A DNA stretch of 64,000 bases from Sphingopyxis sp. PAMC25046 (GTDB lineage Bacteria > Pseudomonadota > Alphaproteobacteria > Sphingomonadales > Sphingomonadaceae), in the NCBI RefSeq assembly GCF_004795895.1, contig NZ_CP039250.1:2170001-2234000 (forward strand), given 5' to 3'. Positions 37,502 to 46,795 of the stretch are shown here, piece by piece. Every line of letters begins with the position of its first letter. Within the stretch, counting starts at the first letter, position 1. The notes beneath the pieces were generated by a model, which did not search any database, was not told the DNA's origin, and worked only from the letters and a program-made list of their open reading frames with translations. Both the position numbers and the translations under genes were made by a program.

Positions 37502-37899
37502 CGGCGATCGACCCGGTTGCTGACTTCGATCAGATTGCCGTCGGGATCGCGGAAATAGAGCGAGTCGATCGTTCCGGTTGCGCCGTCGCGAAGGCCGCTG
37601 TCGACAATCTCGACCCCCTCGGCCGCCAGATGCACGCGCCATTCGGCGACTGGCGTGTCGCTAAGCACGCAGAAATTGCCGCTGCCGGGCACGGTATCGC
37701 GCGCGATAGTCGGGCTGTCGGCGGCATCCTGCAGGCTGATCTTGTTTTCGCCGAACTGCAGCGAATATTTGCCCGGCCGCTCCTCGCGCGCGGCCATGCC
37801 CAAAACGCGCTGGTAGAAATCGCGCGTCGCGGCGACGTCGCGCACGCACAGCACGATATGATCGAAACCGGTGACGGCGAGGGGCGCGCGCATGGTCAT
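37498..37899 (-). CDS. VOC family protein (glyoxalase/bleomycin-resistance fold)
   Basis: A 133-residue single-domain VOC protein with VTGFDHIVLCVRDVAATRDFYQRVLGM at the N-terminus and DSLYFRDPDGNLIEVSNR at the C-terminus. The conserved His and Glu at these ends are the expected metal ligands. Such proteins range from glyoxalases to dioxygenases, and its reaction is unknown. Four-base overlaps with both neighbours place it inside the ivd operon. A longer upstream frame is antisense-like and rejected. Confidence 0.85.
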   Translation of the reverse strand: MTMRAPLAVTGFDHIVLCVRDVAATRDFYQRVLGMAAREERPGKYSLQFGENKISLQDAADSPTIARDTVPGSGNFCVLSDTPVAEWRVHLAAEGVEIVDSGLRDGATGTIDSLYFRDPDGNLIEVSNRVDRR

Positions 37900-38246
37900 G
37901 CCAACGCGCCGATCAAGGCAAGGATGCCCGCGCCGGCTAGCGCCGGCCATGCGATATGGCGGCCCTTCGTATAGGCTGCGTCGAAAAGTCCCGAAGCGAG
38001 CCACCCGCCCCCGATGACGATCAATACACCCTTGGGCGTGCCGGGCCATGCGACCGCCGCCGCCGAAATCAGCATCAGTACCGACGTCGCATGCCATGCG
38101 AAGCGGATAATCCGGCGCGTCAGTGGATTGGCGAGCGAGCCCGCTTCGCCGCGCAGCAGCGGGACCATCATCCGACGATAGCCGAGCACCGAATGAACCC
38201 CGGCCGTCGTCACCATGAAGGCGGCCGACAGCCAGAGCCAGATCAC
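37896..38246 (-). CDS. small four-helix membrane protein
   Basis: A 116-residue protein with helices at about residues 2-22, 49-67, 70-88 and 98-115, beginning [25 protein letters not shown]. It overlaps ivd and the VOC gene by four bases each. The internal HS-x-x-G-x-RR pattern is common in a group of unnamed proteobacterial membrane proteins. Function unknown. Confidence 0.75.
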   Translation of the reverse strand: MIWLWLSAAFMVTTAGVHSVLGYRRMMVPLLRGEAGSLANPLTRRIIRFAWHATSVLMLISAAAVAWPGTPKGVLIVIGGGWLASGLFDAAYTKGRHIAWPALAGAGILALIGALA

Positions 38247-39412
38247 GCGCCGGCGCCGATCAGTTCGCGGCCGATCAGCATGCGACGGATCTCGTTCGTC
38301 CCCGCGCCGATGTCGAGCAGCTTGGCGTCGCGCCAGTAACGTTCGACCGGCCAGTCCTTGGTATATCCCGCGCCGCCGAGCGCCTGGATCGCTTCGCCCG
38401 CGACCTTCACGGCATTCTCGCTCGCGAGCAGAATCGCGCCCGCGGCGTCGAAACGCGTCGTCTGGCCGGCGTCGCAGGCTTTGGCGACATTATAGACATA
38501 GGAACGCGCCGACTGGAGCATCACATACATGTCGGCGACCTTGGCCTGCATCAGCTGGAACGATCCGATCGGCTTGCCGAACTGTTTGCGCTCGCGAACA
38601 TAAGGAATGACCGTATCGAGGCACGCCTGCATGATACCGAGCTGGAGCCCGGCGAGCACGACGCGTTCGTAATCGAGCCCCGACATCAGCACGCCGACGC
38701 CGCCATTCTCAGGCCCCATGACCTGTTCTTCGCTGACTTCGCAATCGGTGAAGACCAGCTCGGCGGTCGGCGAGCCGCGCATCCCGACCTTTTCTATCTT
38801 CTGTCCGATCGCGAACCCCGGCATGTCCTTTTCGATCAGGAAGGCGGTGATGCCGCGCGATCCCGCCTCGGGGCTGGTCTTGGCATAGACGACCAGCGTG
38901 TCGGCGCAGGTCGCGTTGGTGATCCAGAATTTGGTGCCGTTGAGGACATAGCCGCCCTGAACCTTGTCGGCCTTCAGTTTCATCGACACGACGTCGCTGC
39001 CGGCGCCCGCTTCGGACATGGCAAGGCTGCCGACATGCTCGCCCGAGATCAGCTTGGGGAGATATTTCGCCTTTTGCTCGGCATTGCCCCAGCGGCGGAT
39101 CTGATTGACGCAAAGATTTGAATGCGCGCCGTAGGAAAGGCCGATCGCGGCGCTCGCGCGGCTCACTTCCTCGACCGCGATGACATGCTCGAGATAGCCG
39201 AGGCCGAGGCCGCCGAACTCTTCCTCGACGGTGATGCCGTGCAGCCCGAGCTCGCCCATCGCCGTCCACAGCTCGTCGCGCGGAAACCAGTCCTGTGCGT
39301 CGGCCTTGGCGGCGAGCGGCGCGATCTGTTCGTCGGCAAAGCGAGCGGTGGTGTCGCGGATCATCTCGGCGGTTTCGCCGAGCGCGAAATCGAAATCGGG
39401 GGTGGCGCGCAT
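38243..39412 (-). CDS. ivd: isovaleryl-CoA dehydrogenase
   Basis: A 389-residue acyl-CoA dehydrogenase oxidising isovaleryl-CoA to 3-methylcrotonyl-CoA, the substrate of the carboxylase encoded nearby. [15 protein letters not shown] and [15 protein letters not shown] are typical of IVD. The catalytic base is Glu249 in [10 protein letters not shown]. At the position where other family members carry their glutamate (GAGTNEI, Ala370) there is an alanine, which is the recognised IVD signature. It heads an operon with three small downstream genes and lies opposite a LysR regulator. Confidence 0.92.
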   Translation of the reverse strand: MRATPDFDFALGETAEMIRDTTARFADEQIAPLAAKADAQDWFPRDELWTAMGELGLHGITVEEEFGGLGLGYLEHVIAVEEVSRASAAIGLSYGAHSNLCVNQIRRWGNAEQKAKYLPKLISGEHVGSLAMSEAGAGSDVVSMKLKADKVQGGYVLNGTKFWITNATCADTLVVYAKTSPEAGSRGITAFLIEKDMPGFAIGQKIEKVGMRGSPTAELVFTDCEVSEEQVMGPENGGVGVLMSGLDYERVVLAGLQLGIMQACLDTVIPYVRERKQFGKPIGSFQLMQAKVADMYVMLQSARSYVYNVAKACDAGQTTRFDAAGAILLASENAVKVAGEAIQALGGAGYTKDWPVERYWRDAKLLDIGAGTNEIRRMLIGRELIGAGA

Positions 39413-39461
39413 GGAGGACCTATCGATGGAGGGCAGGATTGCGCGCGAGTGTGCATCAAAA

Positions 39462-39476
39462 TTCCATCATATGGAA
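39462..39476. promoter_or_regulatory. inverted repeat between ivd and the LysR gene
   Basis: TTCCAT (39462-39467) and ATGGAA (39471-39476) are perfect inverted arms with three bases between. The repeat contains a T-N11-A LysR-type box (TCCATCATATGGA). It sits midway between two divergent genes, where a LysR regulator usually binds. Confidence 0.55.
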
Positions 39477-39512
39477 ATTGAAACGATTGCACATTTATCA
39501 TAAGTAAAATCT

Positions 39513-40415
39513 ATGATTAAACGCGCCCACATCCGCCAATTCCTCGCCGTGGTCGACGCGGGCAGTTTCACGCAGGCGGCACTCCGCATTCGCGTGACCC
39601 AGCCGGCGCTGTCGACCGGGATTGCCGAACTCGAAAAGCTCGTCGGCACCCAGCTCTTCATCCGCAACCGCCGCCAGATCCGGCTGACCGAAGCGGGCGG
39701 GCGCTTCCTGCCGATCGCGCGCGACCTCGAACGCGGCTTTCGCGCCGCCGATAGCTTCGGGCGCGACGCCGACCGGCAGGCGGCCGAACTCAAGCTCGGC
39801 ATCGTCCGCTCGGCACCGGGCGAATTGCTGCAGGCGATCGCCGCGGCGTTGCGCCCGGGCTTTTCGATCGAGCTCGTCGAAAACAGCGACTCCGAACTTC
39901 GCTCGGCGCTCGGCAGCGGTCGGCTTCATATGGCGCTTGTTCCACTGCGCGACGGCGAGCGCGGCGACCATGCCGTCCCGCTCTACGAGGAACCGCTCGC
40001 GATGTTCGTCGCGGCGGACCATCCGCTCGCCGGGCGGGTCGAGGTGGCGCCCGAAGAGCTCGCCGCCGAGACGATGATCGCGCGTCGCTCGTGCGAATTT
40101 CTCGACGCGACGAGCCGCTTTTTCACGCGTCATGGCGTTCGTCCGCGCTTCGCCTTGCGCAGCGAAAGCGACGAACGCTGCCTGCGCATGGTTGCCGCCG
40201 GCGTCGGCATCACCACCGCGCCGACGTCGCTCGCGATCGAGGGCATCGTCCCGCTGAAGGTCGCGGGTTATGACTTCCGCCGCGAACTCGGGCTGCTTGT
40301 CGATCCGGCGTGGCGCGCGCTGCCCGATGTCGCGCCGCGCCTCGCGCACGCACTCGAAACCATCGGTGCGATCGCGGCCGAATGGCGCCGGTCGAAGGTC
40401 GAGGCAGCTGCTTGA
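39513..40415 (+). CDS. LysR family transcriptional regulator
   Basis: A 300-residue LysR regulator. The N-terminal helix-turn-helix reads RQFLAVVDAGSFTQAALRIRVTQPALSTGIAELEKLVGTQLF, and the effector domain begins around residue 90 (LKLGIVRSAPGELLQAI). Being divergent from ivd, with a palindrome in the 100-base gap, it most likely controls ivd and the leucine-degradation genes in response to an acyl-CoA or branched-chain metabolite. The effector is not evident from sequence. Confidence 0.85.
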   Translation: MIKRAHIRQFLAVVDAGSFTQAALRIRVTQPALSTGIAELEKLVGTQLFIRNRRQIRLTEAGGRFLPIARDLERGFRAADSFGRDADRQAAELKLGIVRSAPGELLQAIAAALRPGFSIELVENSDSELRSALGSGRLHMALVPLRDGERGDHAVPLYEEPLAMFVAADHPLAGRVEVAPEELAAETMIARRSCEFLDATSRFFTRHGVRPRFALRSESDERCLRMVAAGVGITTAPTSLAIEGIVPLKVAGYDFRRELGLLVDPAWRALPDVAPRLAHALETIGAIAAEWRRSKVEAAA

Positions 40416-40525
40416 CGCGATCCTCCCAAGTCTGGCTTGCAACGCCCAAAGGCCATAACGTTTGCCGGCCAACGTCGCGCGGAGCTACGGCGGCCTCATC
40501 CACACCGTCCGTTTGGACGTATGAC

Positions 40526-40547
40526 GGAATTTGAAATAGCCTATTCC
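40526..40547 (+). promoter_or_regulatory. inverted repeat upstream of cysD
   Basis: GGAAT (40526-40530) and ATTCC (40543-40547) flank an inner palindrome AATAG-c-CTATT (40535-40545). It lies 35 bases before the cysD start. The ATAG/CTAT core resembles operators of Rrf2-type or other sulfur regulators, but no regulator is encoded nearby. Confidence 0.4.
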
Positions 40548-40581
40548 GCTGACGCACGGCGGAAGTGACAGGAGACGAAGC

Positions 40582-41490
40582 TTGTTGTCGTCCGAGTTGA
40601 CGCATCTCGACCGGCTCGAGGCCGAGAGCATCCATATCATGCGTGAAGTGATGGCCGATGCCACCAAGCCCGTGATGCTCTACAGCGTCGGGAAGGACAG
40701 CGCGGTGATGCTTCATCTCGCGCGCAAGGCCTTTTATCCCTCGCCGCCGCCGTTCCCGCTGCTTCATGTCGACACGACGTGGAAGTTCCAGGCGATGTAC
40801 GAGCTGCGCGACCGCATGGCCGCCGAGAGCGGTATGGAACTCATCGTCTACCAGAATCCCGAGGCGAAGGCGCGCGGGATCAATCCGTTCGACCACGGTC
40901 CGCTCCACACCGATATGTGGAAGACCGAGGGGTTGAAGCAGGCGCTCGACCTCCATGGCTTCGATGTCGCCTTCGGCGGCGCGCGCCGCGACGAGGAAAA
41001 GAGCCGCGCCAAGGAGCGCATCTTCTCCTTCCGCACAGCGAGCCACGGCTGGGACCCCAAGAAGCAGCGTCCCGAACTGTGGAACCTCTACAATGCGCGC
41101 AAGGCGAAGGGGGAGAGCATCCGCGTCTTCCCGATCTCGAACTGGACCGAGCTCGACATCTGGCAATATATCGCGCGCGAAAATATCCCGATCGTCCCGC
41201 TCTATTTCGCCGCGCCGCGTCCGACGGTGGAGCGCGACGGGCTGTTGCTGATGGTTGATGACGATCGCTTCCCGCTAGCGCCCGGTGAAATCCCGGTCGA
41301 ACGTTCGGTGCGTTTCCGCACCCTCGGCTGCTATCCGCTCACGGGCGCGGTCGAGAGCGAAGCGATGACGCTCTCGGAAGTGATCCAGGAAATGCTGCTC
41401 ACCACCACGAGCGAACGGCAAGGCCGCATCATCGACAAGGATGGCGGCGACGCGTCGATGGAGAAGAAGAAGCAGGAGGGGTATTTCTGA
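40582..41490 (+). CDS. cysD: sulfate adenylyltransferase subunit 2
   Basis: A 302-residue ATP-sulfurylase small subunit. The PP-loop [13 protein letters not shown] binds ATP, and [37 protein letters not shown] and [16 protein letters not shown] are CysD hallmarks. It makes adenosine 5'-phosphosulfate together with CysN. The start codon is TTG at 40582 with AGGAG upstream; no ATG fits. The cysNC start (ATG 41490) overlaps its stop by one base, so the subunits are co-translated. Confidence 0.95.
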   Translation: MLSSELTHLDRLEAESIHIMREVMADATKPVMLYSVGKDSAVMLHLARKAFYPSPPPFPLLHVDTTWKFQAMYELRDRMAAESGMELIVYQNPEAKARGINPFDHGPLHTDMWKTEGLKQALDLHGFDVAFGGARRDEEKSRAKERIFSFRTASHGWDPKKQRPELWNLYNARKAKGESIRVFPISNWTELDIWQYIARENIPIVPLYFAAPRPTVERDGLLLMVDDDRFPLAPGEIPVERSVRFRTLGCYPLTGAVESEAMTLSEVIQEMLLTTTSERQGRIIDKDGGDASMEKKKQEGYF

Positions 41491-43391
41491 TGACCGATCC
41501 TGTTTACGTCACCGACGCCCTCATCGCCGAGGATATCGACGCCTATCTTGCGGGCCACGAAAAGAAGTCGCTGCTCCGCTTCATCACCTGCGGCTCGGTC
41601 GACGACGGCAAGTCGACGCTGATCGGGCGCTTGCTCTACGATAGCAAGATGATCTTCGAGGACCAGCTCGCCGCGCTCGAAGCCGACAGCAAGCGCGTCG
41701 GCACACAGGGGCAGGAGATCGACTTCGCGCTTCTCGTCGACGGCCTCGCCGCCGAGCGCGAGCAGGGGATCACGATCGACGTCGCTTATCGTTTTTTCAC
41801 GACCGAAAAGCGCAAGTTCATCGTCGCCGACACGCCCGGCCACGAACAATATACGCGCAACATGGTCACCGGCGCCTCGACCGCCGACCTCGCGGTCATC
41901 CTGATCGACGCGCGCAAGGGCGTGCTCACGCAGACGCGTCGCCACAGCTTCCTCGCGCATCTGATCGGCATCAAGCATATCGTGCTCGCGGTGAACAAGA
42001 TGGACCTTGTCGGTTACGACAAGGCTGTGTTCGACCGCATCACGCTTGCGTACCGCGCCTTCGCGAGTGAGATCGGTATCACCAACTTCACCGCGATCCC
42101 GATTTCGGGTTTCAAGGGCGACAATATCACCGCGCTCTCGGACAACACGCCCTGGTTCAAGGGGCCGGCGCTGATCGAGCATCTCGAAAATGTCGAGGTC
42201 GGCAGCGCCGCCGACGAGGCGAAGCCATTCCGCATGCCGGTGCAATGGGTCAACCGCCCGAATCTCGATTTCCGTGGCTTCTCGGGCCAGATAGCGGGCG
42301 GAGCGGTCAAGCCAGGTGACGCCGTGCGCGTGCTGCCGAGCGGCAAGACGACCACAATTGACCGCATCGTCACCCTTGATGGCGACCTCGACGAAGCCGT
42401 GGCGGGCCAGTCGGTGACGCTGACGCTCGCCGACGAGGTCGATTGTTCGCGTGGGGACGTGGTGGCTGCCGCCGATGCGCCGCCAGAGGCGGCCGATCAG
42501 TTCGAAGCGACGCTCGTCTGGATGGCCGACGAAGCGATGATCGCAGGCCGCGCCTATTGGCTCAAGCTCGCTACGCAGACGGTGTCGGCGACGATCCAGC
42601 AGCCGAAATATGAAATCAACGTCAACACGCTCGATCATCTCGCGGCGAAGACGCTCGAACTCAACGGCATCGGCGTCGTCGAGCTGTCGACCGACAAACC
42701 GATCACCTTCGAGGCCTATGGCGACAACCGCACGCTCGGCGGCTTCATCCTGATCGACAAGCTCACCAATGCGACGGTCGCGGCGGGGATGCTGCATTTC
42801 AGCCTCCGCCGCGCGCAGAATGTTCATTGGCAGGCGACCGACATCGACCGAGACATGCGCGCGAGCCTCAAGAACCAGCGCCCCGCGCTGCTGTGGTTCA
42901 CCGGCCTGTCGGGGTCGGGCAAGTCGACGATTGCGAACCTCGTCGAAAAGAAGCTGCACCGGATGAACCGTCACAGCTTCCTCCTCGACGGCGACAATGT
43001 CCGGCACGGGCTCAACCGCGACCTCGGCTTTACCGAGGCCGACCGGATCGAGAATATCCGCCGCGTCGGCGAGGTTGCGAAGCTGATGAGCGATGCGGGG
43101 CTGATCGTCATCACCGCCTTCATCTCGCCCTTCCGCGCCGAACGCGAAATGGTGCGCGGCATGTTGCCCGAAGGCGAGTTCCTCGAAATCTTCATCGACA
43201 CCCCGCTCGCCGAGGCCGAGAAGCGCGACGTAAAGGGGCTCTACAAGAAGGCGCGCGCGGGCCAGCTCAAGAATTTCACCGGCATCGACAGCCCCTACGA
43301 GGCGCCCGAGAATCCGGAAATTCGTATCGACACCACCGCGATGACGCCCGAAGAGGCGGCGGACCTGATCATCGATCGGCTGCTGGGTTAA
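41490..43391 (+). CDS. cysNC: bifunctional sulfate adenylyltransferase subunit 1 / adenylylsulfate kinase
   Basis: A 633-residue fusion. The GTPase CysN half (residues 1-450) has G1 as [16 protein letters not shown]3 as DTPGHEQYT and NKMD. The CysC half begins near residue 460 with Walker [10 protein letters not shown] at about 472 and a [15 protein letters not shown] region. It drives ATP-sulfurylase through GTP hydrolysis and then phosphorylates APS to PAPS. The fusion makes production of PAPS, used for sulfation or reduction, a single channel. It directly follows cysD and precedes cysQ by nine bases. Confidence 0.94.
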   Translation: MTDPVYVTDALIAEDIDAYLAGHEKKSLLRFITCGSVDDGKSTLIGRLLYDSKMIFEDQLAALEADSKRVGTQGQEIDFALLVDGLAAEREQGITIDVAYRFFTTEKRKFIVADTPGHEQYTRNMVTGASTADLAVILIDARKGVLTQTRRHSFLAHLIGIKHIVLAVNKMDLVGYDKAVFDRITLAYRAFASEIGITNFTAIPISGFKGDNITALSDNTPWFKGPALIEHLENVEVGSAADEAKPFRMPVQWVNRPNLDFRGFSGQIAGGAVKPGDAVRVLPSGKTTTIDRIVTLDGDLDEAVAGQSVTLTLADEVDCSRGDVVAAADAPPEAADQFEATLVWMADEAMIAGRAYWLKLATQTVSATIQQPKYEINVNTLDHLAAKTLELNGIGVVELSTDKPITFEAYGDNRTLGGFILIDKLTNATVAAGMLHFSLRRAQNVHWQATDIDRDMRASLKNQRPALLWFTGLSGSGKSTIANLVEKKLHRMNRHSFLLDGDNVRHGLNRDLGFTEADRIENIRRVGEVAKLMSDAGLIVITAFISPFRAEREMVRGMLPEGEFLEIFIDTPLAEAEKRDVKGLYKKARAGQLKNFTGIDSPYEAPENPEIRIDTTAMTPEEAADLIIDRLLG

Positions 43392-43400
43392 GGGGGGCGC

Positions 43401-44147
43401 GTGGGAGAGAGCGACGAACAACTCGCCGAGCGGTTGGCGACGGCCGCGGGCCGCATCCTGCTCGACCTGCGTGCAAAGGGCGAGCTCGAGGGCAAGGCGC
43501 TCGGGAAAGCGGGCGACGAGCAGGCGAATGCGCTGCTCTGCCGCGAGATTCGCGCCGCACGTCCCGACGATGCGCTTTTGTCCGAAGAGGAAAAGGACAA
43601 TATCGCGCGTTGCGGGCAACGCCGCGTCTGGATCGTCGATCCGCTCGACGGCACCCGCGAATATGGCGAGGGCCGCGATGATTGGGCGGTGCATGTCGCG
43701 CTCGCCGTTGACGGCGCCGCGGCGGTCGGTGCGGTCGCGTTGCCCGGCTTGGGCGTCACGCTGACGTCGGGTGCACCGGTTGCGCTCCAGCCCGTCAACC
43801 AGCCGCTCAAAATGCTCGTCAGCCGGACGCGTCCCGCGGCGGAAGCGGTGTTCGTGGCCGAAAAGCTCGGCGCCGAGCTGCTCGCGATGGGCTCGGCCGG
43901 CGCCAAGGCGATGGCGGTCGTGCGCGGCGAGGCCGATATCTACCTCCACACCGGCGGCCAATATGAGTGGGACAATTGCGCCCCGGTCGCGGTCGCGCAG
44001 GCCGCGGGGCTGCACGTAAGCCGCGTCGACGGATCCCCGATCCGCTACAATAATCCCGACACCTATCTGCCCGACCTGCTGATCTGCCGGAAAGAGCTCG
44101 CCCAAGAGGTGCTGCATCTCGCTGCGGAATATTCGCCTGCGGACTGA
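43401..44147 (+). CDS. cysQ: 3'(2'),5'-bisphosphate nucleotidase
   Basis: A 248-residue inositol-monophosphatase-fold enzyme that recycles 3'-phosphoadenosine 5'-phosphate to AMP after PAPS use. The metal-site motif is IVDPLDGTREY, with LLSEEEKD before it and the substrate-site YEWDNCAPVAVAQAAG after it. GTG 43401 is the start. Following cysD-cysNC it completes a sulfate-activation operon; the reductases cysH and cysI are not in this window. Confidence 0.93.
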   Translation: MGESDEQLAERLATAAGRILLDLRAKGELEGKALGKAGDEQANALLCREIRAARPDDALLSEEEKDNIARCGQRRVWIVDPLDGTREYGEGRDDWAVHVALAVDGAAAVGAVALPGLGVTLTSGAPVALQPVNQPLKMLVSRTRPAAEAVFVAEKLGAELLAMGSAGAKAMAVVRGEADIYLHTGGQYEWDNCAPVAVAQAAGLHVSRVDGSPIRYNNPDTYLPDLLICRKELAQEVLHLAAEYSPAD

Positions 44148-44260
44148 CGACGGGCGTTCCCGCCTGTTCCGGTGACAGGCGATTTGAGCGCAAGAATCGG
44201 GTCGCGGCACTCTCCGCCGCGTCGATAGACCGCCATGACCAATGTCAGGAAAGGCACGTC

Positions 44261-45019
44261 ATGGAACTCGAAAACAAGACCATCATCGTCACCGGCGCGA
44301 GCAGCGGGATCGGCGCGGCGGCGGCGAAGCTGTTCGCATCCGAAGGAGCGAATGTGGTGCTCGGCGCGCGGCGAGGCGCGGAACTCGAAGCCCTTGCAGC
44401 GACGATCAACAAAAGCGATGGCCGGGCGGTGTTCCTCGCCGGCGACGTGAGGGACGAGGGATATGCCGCGGCGCTCGTCGATCTTGCCGGAAAGGCGTTC
44501 GGCGGATTGGACGGTGCGTTCAACAATGCCGGTATCGTCGGCGAAATGCAGCCCGTCCCCGATATGGCCATCGGCAACTGGACCGATGTGATTTCGGTCA
44601 ATCTGACGGCCGCCTTTCTGGCGGCGAAGGCGCAGATACCGGCGATGAAGGCGCGCGGCCGGGGCTCGATCGTCTTCACCTCCTCCTTCGTGGGCTTCAG
44701 CAACGGCGGCATGCCCGGCATGGGGGCTTATGCGGCATCGAAGGCGGGGCTGATCGGCTTTGCGCAGTCGCTGGCATCGGATCATGCCGCCGAGGGCATC
44801 AGGGTCAACACGCTGTTGCCCGGCGGCACGATCACGCCAGCCGGGGGCGAAGGGGACCCGGCCGCCCTGGAGTTTATCGCCGGATTGCACCCGATGAAAC
44901 GGATGGCGGCGCCCGTCGAGATCGCGCAGGCGGCGCTGTTCCTTCTGTCCGATCGCTCGAGTTTCATGACGGGAAGCCCCTTGATCGCCGATGGCGGGGT
45001 CTCGGTGCGGTTGGTCTGA
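44261..45019 (+). CDS. SDR family oxidoreductase
   Basis: A 252-residue classical SDR: NAD(P) motif TGASSGIGAAAA near the start, AFNNAGIVGEM, catalytic Ser in FTSSFVGFSN and Tyr-Lys in YAASKAG, and the C-terminal FMTGSPLIADGGVSVRLV. The ARRG after the second strand suggests NADPH. The substrate is unknown. It stands alone, 113 bases after cysQ. Confidence 0.9.
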   Translation: MELENKTIIVTGASSGIGAAAAKLFASEGANVVLGARRGAELEALAATINKSDGRAVFLAGDVRDEGYAAALVDLAGKAFGGLDGAFNNAGIVGEMQPVPDMAIGNWTDVISVNLTAAFLAAKAQIPAMKARGRGSIVFTSSFVGFSNGGMPGMGAYAASKAGLIGFAQSLASDHAAEGIRVNTLLPGGTITPAGGEGDPAALEFIAGLHPMKRMAAPVEIAQAALFLLSDRSSFMTGSPLIADGGVSVRLV

Positions 45020-45135
45020 GGGCGGCACGGCCGGGATGCGGGCAATCGTCCGCTGCATTTTTCGCGGTCGGCGATTGCCAGCGTCATTCTGTCGTCCTAT
45101 TTCGGTTTCATCGAGAAACCGAACACGGGAGACGC

Positions 45136-46278
45136 ATGATGACCGACCTGCCTGAAACCAACCTCACCATGCTGACGCTCGTGAAGCCCGAAGGGCAGCT
45201 CGAAGTATCGCTCGAGCGCCGTCCGATGCCGGTGCCGAAGCCGCACGAAGTGCTGGTCAAGGTGCTCGCCGCACCGATCAATCCGTCGGACCTTGGCCTG
45301 CTGTTCGGTGGCGCCGACATGTCGACTGCGCGCGCATCGACACGCGACGGCCTGCCCGTCATCACCGCCGATGTCCCGCCCGCCGGGATGCGCGCGATGG
45401 GCGGCCGTATCGGCGACGCGCTCGCGATCGGCAACGAGGGATGCGGCACCGTCGTCGCGGCAGGGAATTCGCCCGAAGCGCAGGCGCTGCTCGGCAAGAC
45501 CGTCGCGCTGCTTGGCGGAGAGATGTACGCCGAATATCGCTGCCTGCCGGTGCAGATGGTAATGCCGCTGCCCGACGGCACCGACCCCGCCGACGGCGCT
45601 TCCTGCTTCGTCAACCCGCTGACCAGCCTCGCGTTCACCGAGACGATGCGGATGGAGAACCACAGCGCGATCGTCCACACCGCCGCGGCGTCGAACCTCG
45701 GCCAGATGCTGGTCAAGATTTGCGCGAAGGATGGCATCCCGCTCGTCAACATCGTGCGCAGCGACGCGCAGGTCGAAATCCTCAAGGGCATCGGCGCCAA
45801 ATATATCGTCAACAGCAGCGCCGACGATTTCATGGATCGGCTGATCGACGCGATCGTCGAGACGGGCGCGACGCTCGGTTTCGACGCGACCGGCGGCGGC
45901 AAGCTCGCGGGGCAGATCCTGACCGCGATGGAAGCCGCCGCGGTCAAGCGGATGACGAGCTACAGCCGCTATGGCTCGGACACCTTCAAACAGGTCTACA
46001 TCTACGGCGCGCTCGACCTGTCGCCGACGACCTTTTCGGCGCGCAGCTTCGGCCTGACCTGGGCGCTCGGCGGTTTCCTGCTGACGCCTTTCATGGCGAA
46101 GGCGGGGCCGGAAGTTGTCGGACGGATGCGCAAACGGGTGGTCGATGAACTTACGACGACGTTCAAGAGCCATTACAGCCATGAAGTCTCGTTGACCGAA
46201 GCGCTGAACATCGACACGGCGCAGGCTTACAATGCGAAGCGCACGGGCGAGAAATATCTGATCAAGCCGCACGGTTGA
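45136..46278 (+). CDS. zinc-independent MDR family alcohol dehydrogenase / quinone reductase-like
   Basis: A 380-residue medium-chain dehydrogenase. PHEVLVKVLAAPINPSDLGLLFG is typical of quinone oxidoreductases and MDR reductases. The catalytic zinc ligands of alcohol dehydrogenases are absent, and the cofactor loop reads HTAAASNLGQMLVKIC instead of the usual GxGxxG. It probably reduces or oxidises an enone using NADPH; the substrate is unknown. The ATG at 45136 has GGGAG upstream. The gene is followed by about 500 bases of repeat-rich DNA. Confidence 0.82.
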   Translation: MMTDLPETNLTMLTLVKPEGQLEVSLERRPMPVPKPHEVLVKVLAAPINPSDLGLLFGGADMSTARASTRDGLPVITADVPPAGMRAMGGRIGDALAIGNEGCGTVVAAGNSPEAQALLGKTVALLGGEMYAEYRCLPVQMVMPLPDGTDPADGASCFVNPLTSLAFTETMRMENHSAIVHTAAASNLGQMLVKICAKDGIPLVNIVRSDAQVEILKGIGAKYIVNSSADDFMDRLIDAIVETGATLGFDATGGGKLAGQILTAMEAAAVKRMTSYSRYGSDTFKQVYIYGALDLSPTTFSARSFGLTWALGGFLLTPFMAKAGPEVVGRMRKRVVDELTTTFKSHYSHEVSLTEALNIDTAQAYNAKRTGEKYLIKPHG

Positions 46279-46308
46279 CGGCGGCTAACGACCGGGAGCG
46301 GCCATTAG

Positions 46309-46443
46309 ATCCTCCCTGCGGCGAAGCCGTGGGGAGGGGGACCATCGCCGCAGGCGATGGTGGAGGGGCCGCGACGGTAGCGCAATAGCCCCTCCGTCAG
46401 TGCTCGCACTGCCACCTCCCCATCGCTGCGCGACTGGGAGGAT
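46309..46443. repeat. palindromic repeat element with ATCCTCCC ends
   Basis: The element starts with ATCCTCCC (46309-46316) and ends with GGGAGGAT (46436-46443). Inside are a perfect hairpin, CCATCGCC-gca-GGCGATGG (46342-46360), and a GGAGGGGC/GCCCCTCC pair (46362-46369 and 46388-46395). It resembles short non-coding repeats common between genes in sphingomonads. No coding frame of interest is seen. Confidence 0.6.
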
Positions 46444-46452
46444 ATTCCCCGC

Positions 46453-46529
46453 TTCGTCACCCCGGACTTGATCCGGGGTCCATGACTTCGGCGAGGCTAT
46501 GGATCCCGGATCAAGTCCGGGATGACGAA
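46453..46529. repeat. 31-base near-perfect inverted repeat
   Basis: The arms at 46453-46483 and 46499-46529 are inverted copies differing at two positions. They hold the core GGACTTGATCC / GGATCAAGTCC and flank 15 bases. The sequence type (CCGGACTTGATCCGG) recurs between genes in sphingomonads. It could fold into a long hairpin that ends transcription from both sides. Confidence 0.7.
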
Positions 46530-46795
46530 GGTTGGGGTAGCAACGTCCGCTCTCCACCCCCAATCCGACGCCTGCAAAAAGGTCTTTCCTACATTATCGG
46601 GCTGTGTCAGCCTCCATCCCGGATCTTTGAATTAGTGGATAAAGGAGGTGGCTACCGCATAGTCGGTGCAGCCAGGAAGCGGCGCGCCGAACTCATCCAG
46701 CACGCCGCGAGGGTCCAACCGGGACGCGCACAGGGCTGACCTTTCCTGACTTTTGAACGATCAGCTCACCATCCCAAAACAGACGCTGAGCCGCC
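46530..46795. other. non-coding stretch, possible gene remnant
   Basis: No intact gene is seen. A short frame begins GTG GAT AAA near 46636 and ends at the TGA at 46739 (VDKGGGYRIVGAARKRRAEL...). It has no ribosome site and no recognised domain, and looks like a decayed gene end. The base composition is slightly less GC-rich around 46580-46640 than in the flanking genes. Confidence 0.4.

Noticed and set aside
41331..44210. A 959-codon open frame on the minus strand across cysD-cysNC-cysQ
   Set aside because: The plus strand carries three unmistakable enzymes with all motifs; the antisense frame has low-complexity composition and no domain.
46482..46739. An 85-codon frame between repeat elements as a real gene
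   Set aside because: It begins inside the 31-base inverted repeat, has no ribosome site and no domain; kept only as a possible remnant.
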